This document shows, piece after piece, positions 45,311 to 56,605 of a stretch of DNA of 64,000 nt (the first letter of the stretch is position 1; each line of letters opens with the position of its first letter). Source of the stretch: Amoebophrya sp. A120 (Eukaryota > Sar > Dinophyceae > Syndiniales > Amoebophryaceae); assembly GCA_905178155.1 (NCBI GenBank), contig CAJINV010000003.1, positions 6,939,612-7,003,611 on the forward strand. The letters run 5' to 3'. The notes under the pieces were generated by a model. The model was not told the DNA's origin. It was given only the letters and a program-made list of their open reading frames with translations, and did not search any database. The position numbers and the translations under genes were made by a program.

Positions 45311-46225
45311 TTTGCTGGTCGTGGTCGACGTCGAATCGTCCAAGATCGATACCAATTACAATTAGGAAAAGAGAATAAAGAACAAACGGATCCAGGTTGT
45401 GCCGCAGCAGGGAAAACTGACAAGAGATGATACAATAGATTCTGCAAACTACGTGATAGATTCGGCTTCCACAAATTAGATGAGGTTGAACGAGTAATCC
45501 CTTGAAAAGTAGTTGTACAACGGTGACAAGTTATAGTCTATATGCTATTTCTAGATCTGTGCCTCCTTCTACTTTTTTTCAATCGATTCTGTAGAGATTG
45601 ACATGATTGAAAGTCCTGTTCGTGAAAATCTGCTTCAGCTGCGCGGACACACAAACATCTGTCTAGTGGCAGGAACATCTCGTCGTGATCAAAATGGCAA
45701 CATTGACATTCATCGAGCTCGTCACGTCTTGTTTTTTCCATCGTTAAGCTCCAGCTTTTTCGTGAATTATTTCGGATCCAAATTACAACCGAGATCGAAC
45801 GTGGGCGATGATCTTCTGGGAGCTGGGTTTCGCTCACTGATGCTTTGCGCCTTAATGGTACTTTCGTCAATATTTGTGATCTATCATCATGATCATGTGC
45901 GATTGATCTAGTACCGCGACTGCTTGCAGAGTCTGAGCAGCGCAACTGCGTCTGGGTCTCATCATTTTCTTTTCCCACATGAGCATAGAAAACCTAGCGG
46001 CATGATGATTCGCCTCGCAAGAACAGAATGAGACCCGGATAAGGATAAATCAGCAACAGCAGTTGCATTGCAATCAAAATGGGTGCTGAAGGGTGAAGAA
46101 ATAATGACGAAATATACAGAAACATCCTTAACAACCTGTTGTAGTGCGTCTGTTCGTGGCACGACAAACGCATGTGCTAGAACGGTGCTTCAAGAAGGTG
46201 CAAGTCTCTCTCGGACTTTCCTGTC
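45311..46225. other. Intergenic region, no gene supported
   Basis: Short ORFs exist on both strands (for example 45603-45911 plus, 45538-45978 minus) but neither looks conserved. An ATCATCATGATCATG-type stretch lies near 45885. Confidence 0.4.
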
Positions 46226-48732
46226 CTATCTGCCCGGGGAAACCTTCGCCTTCTTCAGCTTTTGGGCAGTGGTCGTGCTGCTGTTGCCATGCTCCTGTTC
46301 CAGGATGTCGGCTATGCGCTTGTTTTCACAGTGGGGCTGCCGGGCGTGGTCGAATCGAGTGGTGGCGACACAGTGCCCCTGGTCGGAGTAAAGGCGGTAC
46401 TTGTACAAAACTAGACCCTCGAGCCCGACGGGACCCCGGGAGTGAATGCGGTTCGTAGAGATGCCGATCTCGGCACCGAAACCGAAGCGGAAACCATCGG
46501 CGAATCGCGTGGAACAGTTATGGAACAAATATCACGGCGGGAAAAGAAACCATCCCCATCTGATTGGTCATGCAAAACATGAAGCGCATCATGCGCAAGC
46601 GCGGCAGCTTGCGTAAAAGACTGCGCTATCTTGGAGGAGCCAGGGGGCATGCGGGTTGTTTCAAGGGCGGGTGCGCAAGGCAGTGCAGAGAAAAACACCC
46701 GAACATGCACCAAGCTGGCAGTGGCACTGGCACAGGAGCAGGACCACAAGCAGCCAGCACACAACTAGTAACAATCGATCTCCCGTAGCTGCGAAGCCGC
46801 CAGTGTGCCTGGCGCCGCGGCCCCAAGCCCGTGCTAGTTCTCATGCTACAAAAAAATGCGGCCGCGGCGCACTTTGCCTCCCCCTTTGCAAACCGACACA
46901 GATCATGCTGGCTGCCGTGCAGGAAAGGTAGGTCAGGCGGACACGACCGTCGAAGTGCCTGTACTATCTCGAAGTATTTCTCATTCCAATATCATGGATG
47001 AGGATGGTTTTGTTTCAGCCGATAACACGTCGGCGCTGTCGACGCCCTGCATAAACGTTTCGCAGTTTTCCTGGGAGGCAGTCAGAATCAGGTCGGTGTG
47101 CTTCGACCCGTGTTCGTTGATGTGGGCGATGGCCTCTTCCACGCCCCCGACTGTCTTGACGGCCAGTACGTAGTCCAAGAACTCAGTGTCGTAGTCTGCG
47201 GGGGTTGCGTCCTTTACTACCAGAAGTTGTTCCCCATCTTTCGTCGTGTTCATCTTGCCGACGTGCTTGTTGCTCTTTCGTATCTGCAAGGCCTTCTCAA
47301 ATGCTTGCTTCGACAAAGGATCACAACGAAACTCCATGCTTTGCTTCGTTCTCTCTGCCCATCCGGCAAACGCATCGATGATCTCCTCCACCACGGTGCT
47401 TGAAGATGAAGTAGAGGCGGTCGCTGAGGGTCTCTTCAACACCAGGACGCCCCCGGAGTCATGACTTCTTTCGCCGCGGCAGTGCGAGGCGTGCAGCAGA
47501 AGAGTCTCCGCTGCGTTGCATGCGGACACGTAGCCCGTTTTCGACTCGAGCAATACCTCCCCGACAAAAGTTTTGTTCTCCTGTGCGGAAGCCGCGTGAA
47601 GACCACTTGTTGGGTCGTTCTTAGAGACTACGGTTGTTGACGCGGAGTTCTTCTCGCAGCTACCGTTCTTTGCGAGACCCTTGGGCTGCTGGCCGCTTTT
47701 CGGCACCTCGGCGTCCACGTACGCAGCACAGATGCCGTCCGCGTGCCCCAGAACTGGGATCAGAGTGTTGTTCTTGATGTAGCGGACCAGAGCGTTCCCG
47801 CCTCGGGGAACCACTAGATCAATGAAGCTGTCCATCTTTAGTATGGCAGCAACCTCCTCCCGAGCTTCGAGTAACTGCAAAACACCTTCCGCTGCGTCCT
47901 TGTCGAGAAGTTCCTGGCTTTTGCTCTTCGTTTCTTGCTCGACGACAAAGTCTCGCACCGCAATCTGCAGAGTCTCCACCAAAATGCGGTTGCTCCTTGA
48001 CGCTTCCTTACCGCCCTTTAGCAGTAGAGCATTTCCACTCTTCAATGCGAGCGAGGCGATCTGCACACAAGCTTCCGGGCGAGCCTGAAATCCAATGAAA
48101 ATAAACAGAGCTAGTGCAAATAACTGCCAGACCGACCAAGATAAATGGCATCGGGGACGATCTCATGTTTATGTTTTGAAAAGAACGAAAATAAAATAAA
48201 AGATATCACGACAGGTGCCCGCTTTGTGTCAGCTTTTTGCTTTTGGTTAAGTTTATTACATAAATTTAAAAATACTTTTACTTATATGCCAAGCATTGAT
48301 TTTCATATTGTCTCATGCTAGTAGTACCTCGAATATAACGCACATCACGCCGATCGGGCATGTGACGCGATACAATTGTAGGCCCTTTGTCAGCTCGTTG
48401 GCGTAGGTGCATTTCCCGACGGGGTCTTCGAGCGCGATTACCTGCTCAATCCCCTCCAGTAGCGTGTCGAATTTGCTGCCCCCGAGGCCGAGCCGGCGCA
48501 CCAGCGTCTGCGACAGCTGCCCCTGGTCGGCCAAGCGCTGCGCATCTCGCACGTCCAATTCGTTCTCCGCCAGGATTTTTGCCTTGTGCTCCCGCAGCTT
48601 CGATTGAAATTTGCGCAACAAAGCGTTTTTGTTCTCCGTGGAAAGCTGTGCGAGCCGCAAAGCTGTCCGCCGAGCCCTTTTGGCGGCGACCACCATCGCC
48701 GATGGAGGCTCACCCTGGGAGGTACTGCTCAT
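46226..48732 (-). CDS. proA: Gamma-glutamyl phosphate reductase (ProA-type), proline biosynthesis
   Basis: Three exons, 48732-48328, 48084-47025 and 46524-46226, encode 587 residues. The enzyme reduces gamma-glutamyl phosphate to glutamate semialdehyde with NADPH. Family landmarks in order: [63 protein letters not shown], the active-site segment [15 protein letters not shown] with the catalytic Cys, [10 protein letters not shown], and the C-terminal [19 protein letters not shown] then [13 protein letters not shown]. Typical ProA is about 420 residues; the excess is mainly a Ser/Lys-rich insert around the catalytic segment. There is no glutamate-kinase domain, so this is not a full P5CS. Intron 1 is canonical; intron 2 is an introner-like element. 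The next in-frame codon upstream of 48732 is not ATG. Confidence 0.93.
46530..47024. mobile_element. Introner-like intron, divergent family E, 495 bp
   Basis: Left end TATCACGGCGGG...AACCATCCCCATC, right end GATGAGGATGG...CAGCCGATA, related to the 109-bp family E elements. Flanks ACAAA and ACACG (3 of 5). Removal restores [10 protein letters not shown] of ProA exactly. Confidence 0.75.
48085..48327 (-). other. Canonical GT-AG intron of the ProA gene, 243 bp
   Basis: Donor TTCGAG|GTACTACTA, acceptor GATTTCAG|GCTCGCC, between the conserved VIFE and ARPEA. No inverted-repeat ends. Confidence 0.9.
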
Positions 48733-49788
48733 GTCGATGACCAATGTGGATCACGTTTTCTCCTCGCTGATATAATGCAGCTTGTGTTTTTTGATCTAAA
48801 ACAATTGAGAAGAAGAAGTCGTACGAAAAGGATATACTAGACTTGAAGTTTTATTTCATGACATAGGCGTTCACTGTCACGGTCACCTTTCGTTTCGAAA
48901 CGGAACGAAGAGAGTTTCGCTTGTAAAATGTGTTGTGGCAAATAAGTATGATGAATTCAAGGGCCAAAAGTGACAAGTAGTGAGAATGAGTTAGTGGAGG
49001 GGGATAAGTATAAAGCTGCTCATCTCTTCGCTAAGAGTAAGAGCAACGCTTCTGATGCTAAGCCTATGCTTTACTGCAACTCATGTTCCAACTCGATTCG
49101 GATATTTCTATATAGTTGTTCGAGGAACAACTGATCGGTCCATCTTGTTGTTGGAGCCAGCTTGCGTTTTCGATCAATCTTCGCAAACATCATCTCAATG
49201 GATTGATCCTGATATCGAGGATTTCCTTTTTTACTCTTTCTATGATTTTTTCGTAACAATTTAATGGAGTGCAGATCTCGTTCTGGTGATCATCGGTTGA
49301 CAGGGAGAGTACTATATTCTATGAAAAAAAAATTGCAAGACCGAGGCGGATCACAATGACCAATGCGAAATCCGGCAGGACGAGGACTTTACTATAGCCC
49401 TTCGATCTTCCCTATCGCTATGCAATCTATTTTTTTTTCCTTCTTGATCAGGTACGGCTCCGCTCCAACACATTTTTCAAAACAGATTCCGCGCTGACCA
49501 ACAATAAATTCCAACATCACGACGACAGATCTCTGGCCCTGGCGCAACTTAGTTTTTAGACAACGTCAACGAACGGTCTCCATCATTACAGAGAAAAATG
49601 TCGGCGACATCTTCTTCTTCATCAGTAGCCCCATTCGCATTTAAAACAAATCACGAGTCTCAAGATGATCAAGCGCCGGCGGCTTCTCCTCATAGAGTAG
49701 CTAAAGCTATAGCTACTTTAGAAGATTCCAGCCTGTTACTCACTAGCTGTTTCTTGTTCAGGTCATGAGTGCAGCCGGCGGAGCGACT
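48733..49788. other. Intergenic region, no gene seen
   Basis: AT-rich from about 48.8 to 49.7 kb, with only ORFs under 90 codons. A TAGCTAAAGCTATAGCTA stretch lies near 49700. No product recognised. Confidence 0.4.
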
Positions 49789-52700
49789 TTACGTCGCCAC
49801 GGTGGCAGAAGAGCTTGCCGGTCCAGAGCTTTGCTCGGAATCGCGCTGCCGCTGCCGCTGCTCCGCGTCCAGCTCCGCACGAATACGCTTCTGGTCCGCT
49901 TTATGGATGTGTCAGGTTTGAAATCGTCAGAGTTGAAATAGTTTGTCATGCTAAACCGACCGAAACCACTACACAACCTGTAAGGGCACCTCACCGCATA
50001 AAATGGATGCCAGTTGGAGCCCAGTTTTCAAGTGGCGCATGACAAGTTTTGGCGGTGCCTAAATTCAGTCTGTAATGCTGTTTGGGTAAGGAAGACGCCT
50101 TTTGTCATGCTACTTCAGCAGCTGTATCTCTACCCCTCAACAGGCTTGCAATATGCCTCCCTTGCCTACTCTGCAAGACAGGCGCTTTGTGGGTTGCATT
50201 TTATGCATCGCAAATTTTTTCAACTTTGACGATTTCAATCCTGACGCTTCCATACGCTTCATTGACGGGAATCTCGGTCACGTTTTGCTGCTCGCCGTAT
50301 CCACAAAAAAACCACCATCCCCATCCAATTTGTCATGCAAAACATGTATAAAATCCTGTGTCTGTCATGCATAAGATGGATGGGGATGGTTGTTTTTTCC
50401 TGGATACGCCACTGAGAACCCTCTCCGCGTACTCAATCATGTCTTTGCACTCTCGCATCAGCTTTTTGCAGTCACAGCTTTTCTCGGTGCGAAAAAGTTC
50501 CAGGGCTTCCCCAAGTAGTTTTTTCCCTTGCGTGTACGAGTCAGCCTCGCCGCACCAACACAAAAATTCTCTATGGAAACGTCAGGCTTGAAGTCGTCGA
50601 GGTTGATATAAATATGGTGATATCAATTTCAATTTCCGTGCCAACTACAAACCGACCGACACAACAAACACAACTCGTGGGGCACATTTCCGCAGATGGC
50701 CAAGCCAATGGGACGCAGAGTCAAGCGGACCGAAGCCACCACCATTAGTATCCTTGGATTACCTACCGTAAAGGAAGCCACCACGACCTCCAACAATTTT
50801 CTACGCGTAAAACTGGCAGCAGTTGGAGCTGGGTCCCTAACTTCTTCTTCACTTGGAGGTCACGCATTGCAAATGCTGGGAGCGCCCGGATTCCCACAGT
50901 CATACTGTTTGGGGCACCTCCGGTGCGCTTGTTCGCGATGCTATGGCTAGTAACCCTGAACAGGTCCACAATGAAGCGACCGCGTTTGCCTTCTCTACAA
51001 GACAGGCACTTCGGGCCTCGCTGCATTTTGATTTTATTGAATATGTATACGTATGCATCGAAAATTATTTTCATTTTGAGTTCGTCGACTTCCAACCTGC
51101 CGCTTTCGTATTCGCCCGCGAGTTTGTAGAAGACCCCGGCGTTCCCATCCTGCTTCACGGCGGGGTCCTTTTTCAGGCGCTCGGAGTATGCTGTTTGAAA
51201 TCATCTTCACCCAGTCGCGGAACGATCAAGCACGATCAGGATCCGCATGCATAGCGAAAATGGTGCAAAGCCCTAACTGTTGATGCCAATCCTCGACACC
51301 CACACGACCACACTACGAATAAAACGCACCCTCCTCGTTACGAGGTTTTAATAGTACCTTGAGAGTACCGTTGGGGAAGATTTCATCAGTACAACTCACA
51401 GAGGATACTACTCCCTCTGTCACAACAGGCGTGAACTCGCGAAACTCCACCCGATTTATTGTGTCAACGTGGTGCGTTATCGTTTCCATCAGAAAATTAT
51501 GGCACTCCATCAGCTGCAGTATGTCTACACAGTCCTTCCGCACTGCGATTTGGTAGGCTTTTTTGAGATGTTTCCGCGCTTCCAACCTCTTCGTCGAGGT
51601 AGTGGAGGACGTTCTGGCGGCCTTGGTAGAAGAAGTCGGCGTCGCGGTCGTGGACGACGAGGAGGTCGTACTTGCACCAGTAGGTGCAGCAGTGGTCACA
51701 TCCTCAACTGAAATCCCATCCTCGCCCTCCGTGTCCGGAAAAGAAGAGGTCGAAGCAGACATGCGCCACTATGAATCGCTCAGGTGTTGCAATCAATCTC
51801 AACCAGATCTGGTGCTAATGCATTCATATATCAAGAACAATCTGTTGCTGGGCAGGATTTCGACTTATTTTTTCTATGTAACACATAAAACAGCCAAATG
51901 CCTGCAGCTCTCTGCGGTCCTCAGACAGAGCAGGCAGCACATGAAGACAAGGTGTGAAGAATTCGCGGAACTACACCCACCAGCTGCACTGCATCCTAGT
52001 ACTCCGCGTGTCCTGCTGTCTCTGGTCGTTGGTCCAACGCCACCTGGTCGTTGTTTCACCAACGTGAAAAAGTTCCGTTTGCCTGGTAACTACAGTGAGT
52101 TGAAATGGTAACACCCAAGCGAGTCATAGCCATTGGAGACGTCCAAGCTCCTGGTACCCCGAGCACGTCAAAGGACTAAATGCGCCGCAAGTCACTTCGT
52201 AGCAATGAGACGCCTCCTTCAACAGTTGCTCGGCTTCTGCTTCTCGGTCTCGGCCGAGCTGCGCTAGTATCTTTGCGAGTGCGACGCCCGCTTTTGCCTG
52301 AAGTGAAACAGAAATGGCACGAAAATGAGACTCCAAAAGTTCATACATTTCGCGACAATGCAGCAGGATCCTCCAGCATCCGTGGTTAGACGAAGACTAC
52401 TTAGCATCGCTGGGCTCACTTCAACTTTACTTCAACAAAAACAGAAAATAATCATCCAACAGAGGACAAGGAGTGTTCCACTTTCGCAGAGTACATGTAG
52501 TGCTACTAGTGGCTGCGGCATGTCCCCGAAATATTAAAATGGAAACCTGCAGGCTGTTTAGCTGTCCGCCGGAACGGCGACGGTAAAACTCATAGGCTTG
52601 TCGAACAATTGTTTCGGCCTGTTCGGTCTTCTGCTGACGATCTCGTACAAGGCCAAGCCCCAGCAAAACGCCACCCTTTTGACTGGTTGCAGACTCGTCA

Positions 52701-55700
52701 TTTTGACAAAATTTCAGGGCCGCGGAAAAGTATTCTTCGGCTTTTTCGTAGTTCCCGAGGCTGAAAAGCGAGAAGTTTAGCTTTGTTCTTGATCAGGAGC
52801 ATGCATGCGCTGCAGTATGCATGTTCGTGAGCGAATTCAAATCATATCGGTGGACCTTAGAACGTGTCAATTGCTTAACTTTATCTTTCGTAAAAGTTGA
52901 AATTAATCATGGTAGACGAGAGGACCGAGGAAGTTTACAAAGTCGCGACAACATCGAAAGACGATGGCGACGCCATGGTGACGATGTCGACCTTGCAAGG
53001 GGAATGTTGTAGTTTTTGACACATCGCGTGTCAATCCACTACTTGCAAGAGCAAGTATGAGCAAAATTATAGCGACAGCAATATCTACCCTGCAAAATGA
53101 AAATCTACTTCTCCTGTGTCTGTCCGTCGCTTGTATATCTTATCATTTTAAATTGTAGTACCTGTTATAGGTGTGCGCAATGTTTTCGCAGAGGGCGCCG
53201 TTCGGACCCAGCATGTCTTCCATCTCCAAGAAGAGCGGTAGTGCTTCTCGAAATTGGTTTTTCTTCCACAGCACGAAAGCGTAGGCCTGGATCCCCTTCA
53301 ATTTGTACTTGGACTGCGGGTGGGCGCGACAGACCGGCACGATCTCCTCCAGGTACTTTGCAAGCATATTGAGGCGGTACAGCTGAATTGAGTTGTCAAA
53401 CAGCTCAAAGAACTTGTCCAGTGTTTCCGGGGCGTTGAGTCCTTTCGCCTTTCGAAGGTCCAAAAATTCCCGCTCGAGAATCACCTCATCGTTCTCGTTC
53501 TTCGCGGCATTTTCCGCGTCATCGTCGGGGTTGAACTCGCCGCTGATCACAGACTTCAGCTGAAAAGTTCCAGCATTCTTGCCGGTGGAGGGCGGCCCTC
53601 CTGAAGAGGCTTCGACGCCGTGCGGGGCACTAGATAGCTCTTGCTGCATATGGCTGTTTCAGGATCGAAATCGTCAAAGGTGAGACGATTTGCAATGCAT
53701 AAAATGCATGACCCGAGGTGCGTGTGTTGCAGAGCAGGCAAGTGAGGCCGATTGTAAGCCTGTTTGGGGTTAGGGCTCGAGCTGCTAAAGTAGCAGGAGA
53801 AAATCGGTCTTCTTTGGCTAAACAGCATGACAAACTGGATTTAGGGACCACTAAAATTTGTCATGCGCCATTTGGGAACTGGGTTCCAACTGGCATCCAT
53901 TTTATGCATGACAAACCATTTCAACTTTGAGGATGTCAATCCTGACACATCCATACTGCAGGGAGCTCCGGAGGGCCGCGGCTTCCCGCTTTCCCACACA
54001 TTTCCACTTCTTCCCGGCGGTTGTCTTCACCAGCGTCACGCTCAGCTGTTTTTTGTCGACCTTCTTCAGCTTTTCAAGCTGCCAGGCGCTTTCGTCCACG
54101 TCAATCTTTCCGATCAGCTCGTCCTCAAACAGGAGCTCTTTGCTATGGATGTGTCAGAGTTGAAATCGACAAAGTTGAAATAATTTGTCATGCATAAAAT
54201 GGATGCGAGTTGGAACCCAGTTTCCAAGTGGAGCATGACAAATCTAGGTGGTCCCTAAATCCAGTTTGTCATGCTGCTTAGGCAAAGAAGAGCGATTTTC
54301 TCATGCTACTTTGGCAGCTCTAGCTGTAGCCCCCAACAGGCTTAGAATCGGCCTCACTTGCCTGCTCTGCAACACACGTGCCTCGGGTCATGCATTTTAT
54401 GCATTACAAATTATTTCAACTTTGACGATTTCGATCCTGACACTCCCATATTTGCCGATCACAACTTTCAGCGAGTCCTTGCGAATGTTGCAGTGGACGT
54501 CTCTCGTTCTTTGGCCATGTCTATTCGTCTCCCTGTGCTCGCATAAGAGCACTGCAGCAGCCGGGGCAGAGACGCCAAAAAGAAAGCGCTGCGAAGCAAA
54601 TGCAATTAGGCAAGAAGGCGCGAAGGCAAGGGCGAAAGGACCAGGCCGAGAGCTTTGGCGCGTCTATCCGGCAGGCGCGTGAACTCTCCGGCCTTTTCGG
54701 CAGAATATAGACGGGCTGAGGGCAGCAGAGGGCGCTCGTCTTTTCCCCTCGGCCCCGCTTCCCAGGGTCTATTTGCGGAGTTCCTTGAGCACTTTTCTGC
54801 GCTAAACTTTGCTTATCACGGTCGAAAAGTGGCGCTCGGTGAGTTTTGGGGTGAATTTTGAAAAGGACGCCGGTGAATTTTGTCCTCCGGCTCCTTTTCA
54901 AAATTCGCTAGCGCGTGAGAAACTCCGGGTTTTGGGGCTTCAACAAAGTGTCGCCAAAACAAAAAGTCCCAAAATTCACCAAGGGAATTCTTGACCTGGG
55001 GATCACGTCGAATAAGACTTGCTCCGGGGGCAAAAAGACACGTGGGGAGTTGTGAGCAGAGCACAGCAGGCGAAGCAAGCTAGCGCCCGCGGCCGAATCG
55101 TGCCTCCCCTTCCACCCGAGGCTGCTCCCAGATATCCAAGTCCAAGCCGAGCCAACCACAACTCGTGAGAGCATACATGTTGAACTAGTGCCCCTGTGTT
55201 CAGGCGTCGCCCTCCCTTTCGACCATTTCGGAGAGGAACTTCTGAGGCAGACGCGCAGAAGACTAAGAGCCCCCCGACCCACCTTCTCTGGTCGCTAGAT
55301 ACGCACTACACAGCCCGGCGAGCCCCCGCAAGACCACCTCTTTTGGTGCTGCAAGCGCCACCACGCGACGAGCAGCCCTTCAGGCTATGTGGTATGCTTG
55401 GGCTCGTGTCCATACGTAGCGCTCTTTTCTTTTAAGTAAATGCAAGTCATGCAATACAAACTCACTGCAAATTCACACTTCTGTACGCTAACGACCGTTG
55501 AAGACATAGGTTCTTTGCCGATCACAACTTTCAGCGAGTCCTTGCGAATGTTGCAGTGGACGTCTCTCGTTGACACATCCGGGGCGCACATGAAATCGAG
55601 CTGCAGCTCTTCATCGTTTTGGGAGAGCACAAAATTGCTCCCGCTCGAAGCAGCAGTAGAAGCGGACGCTGCGGGCGCAGAGAGATTGGAGCAGGAGCTT

Positions 55701-55711
55701 CCATCAACCAT
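49789..55711 (-). CDS. CS-domain (NudC/p23-like) and TPR protein
   Basis: Ten exons give 688 residues: 55711-55514, 54138-53956, 53643-53162, 52760-52547, 52297-52129, 51764-51330, 51190-51111, 50566-50407, 50292-50255, 49896-49789. All phases agree. Residues about 35-115 form a CS domain (ELQLDFMCAPDVSTRDVHC, KDSLKVVIGKELLFEDELIG, DVDESAWQLEKLKKVDKKQL). TPR-like helices follow (YAFVLWKKNQFREALPLFLE, LGNYEKAEEYFSAALKFC, LLKEASHCYEVTCGAF, LEARKHLKKAYQIAVRKD). CS plus TPR suggests an Hsp90 co-chaperone or dynein-pathway (NudC) adaptor; which one is not clear. Three introns are GT-AG and six are introners. The first exon is also split by a 1,063-bp insertion with a 58-bp direct repeat, which this model assumes is removed. 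Confidence 0.75.
49902..50254. mobile_element. Introner, family A (orientation 2), 353 bp
   Basis: Ends TATGGATGTGTCAGGTTTGA and CAATCCTGACGCTTCCATA. Perfect flanks CGCTT (49897-49901 and 50255-50259). Last intron of the CS-TPR gene, phase 0. Confidence 0.9.
50298..50406. mobile_element. Introner, family E, 109 bp
   Basis: Ends TATCCACAAAAAAACCACCA and GTTGTTTTTTCCTGGATA. Flanks CGCCG and CGCCA (4 of 5). Same length and almost the same sequence as 59140-59248 in the kinase gene. The whole element is close to one hairpin. Phase 1. Confidence 0.88.
50572..51110. mobile_element. Introner, divergent family A, 539 bp
   Basis: Ends TATGGAAACGTCAGGCTTGA and CAACCTGCCGCTTTCGTA, recognisably family A with several changes (terminal ATA now GTA). 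Flanks TTCTC and TTCGC (4 of 5). Phase 0. Longer than young copies. Confidence 0.78.
51191..51329 (-). other. Canonical GT-AG intron of the CS-TPR gene, 139 bp
   Basis: Donor GAGGAGG|GTGCGTTTT, acceptor CAAACAG|CATACTCC. Joins GAG GAG G to CA TAC in phase 1. Confidence 0.8.
51770..52128. mobile_element. Introner-like intron, single element (ends TATGAATCGC), 359 bp
   Basis: Ends TATGAATCGC and GCGAGTCATA. Flanks GCCAC and GCCAT (4 of 5). Joins CAA TGG C to GC ATG in phase 1, removing an apparent stop. Confidence 0.75.
52298..52546 (-). other. Canonical GT-AG intron of the CS-TPR gene, 249 bp
   Basis: Donor AGCCTGCAG|GTTTCCA, acceptor TTTCACTTCAG|GCAAAAG. Phase 0. Confidence 0.85.
52761..53161 (-). 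other. Canonical GT-AG intron of the CS-TPR gene, 401 bp
   Basis: Donor TATAACAG|GTACTACAA, acceptor CGCTTTTCAG|CCTCGGG. Joins TYN to SLGNYEKAEEY (phase 2). Confidence 0.88.
53649..53955. mobile_element. Introner, family A (orientation 1), 307 bp
   Basis: Ends TATGGCTGTTTCAGGATCGA and CAATCCTGACACATCCATA. Perfect flanks CTGCA (53644-53648 and 53956-53960). Phase 0. Confidence 0.92.
54144..54450. mobile_element. Introner, family A (orientation 2), 307 bp
   Basis: Ends TATGGATGTGTCAGAGTTGA and CGATCCTGACACTCCCATA. Perfect flanks TTTGC (54139-54143 and 54451-54455). Interrupts the CS domain. Lies directly beside the left copy of the 58-bp direct repeat, and runs opposite to 53649-53955. Confidence 0.92.
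54451..54508. repeat. 58-bp direct repeat, left copy (duplicated piece of CS-domain exon)
   Basis: Starts TTTGCCGATCACAACTTTCA and ends GACGTCTCTCGTT. I find it identical to 55514-55571. On the minus strand it encodes RDVHCNIRKDSLKVVIGK, part of the CS domain. Confidence 0.9.
54509..55513. other. 1.0-kb GC-rich insert splitting a CS-domain exon
   Basis: Lies between two copies of the same 58 bp of coding sequence. No TAT...ATA inverted-repeat ends and no phase-compatible GT-AG pair was found. Composition is GC-rich for most of its length; the right 80 bp are AT-richer. If transcribed, joining equivalent points of the two repeats restores the protein. Confidence 0.65.
55514..55571. repeat. 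58-bp direct repeat, right copy
   Basis: Second copy of 54451-54508; it is the end of the first exon of the CS-TPR gene as read on the minus strand. Confidence 0.9.
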
Positions 55712-56605
55712 CTTCACAACTTGCGGCACTGCTCCTGGACTATATCACAAGAAAAATTGTACCCCTGCAACCTTCTTGCACTTGCTTCATCAATTTCTAT
55801 GAAGTTCCATCATTTTTTCTGTTTTTCTGTTTGAAACGGCCCTACATAACTACAAAAAAACATCTTCTGAGAGGAAACAACAACATGCGGTGGAGGTCGC
55901 CGGGGGTACAATTTTGATTGCGATACCACAACGCTAGTATCCGACACCATAATATCAGAATATAGAAGTAGATGACACTCCTGTCCTGGAGAAGGGATAG
56001 GTTTTCATCTGGTCTACAATTTCATGAAAACACGTCGACAAAGTTCATAACCATTTAGACGAGAAAAGGAAAACAAAAAGAATAAGAAACTTGGACTACT
56101 AACTTGCATAATGATAATGTGAAAGCAATGACAACGCTTGACTTTCAAAGTCACTTTGATCTTCTCCATCATATATTCTCCGAGGAAAATCAGAAACCCC
56201 TGCACGTGTTCACAAGTTGATGCGATCCTGATTCGGAGGACTTCGTTTCAAATGCTTGATCCATCATCCTGCAGAACCAGGAGCCGCTCAATCATAGATA
56301 CAAAGCACACCTGGCATCGTGCGGATGGTTCTGCGACGAGCTTCGTTTTTGCCGATGAAGAAGCAGAAGAAAAAACGTTGACATCATGCTCCTGAGAAAA
56401 GTGGTAGTGGTTGCAGCTAAGCTGCAGGAGGTGTTTCCTTGTTCTGCCGGGCAGTCACGATGCTGCACAACACGAACACTACGACGAGCACAAGTGATCT
56501 ATTGGGTTTGCGTCAAGTCGTTGGTCATGCGCACAACTCCGATTTGGAACCTTTCACTTTCTAGTGCAGCTCGTCGTGTACGTAGTTTGTCTTTATTGGC
56601 ATTTA
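55712..56605. other. Intergenic region, no gene seen
   Basis: No coding signal. Expected to hold the 5' leader of the CS-TPR gene and the 3' end of the kinase gene. Confidence 0.4.

Noticed and set aside
45538-45978. 146-codon minus ORF and overlapping 102-codon plus ORF
   Set aside because: Neither shows a domain or convincing composition; probably untranslated flank between FCF1 and the ProA gene.
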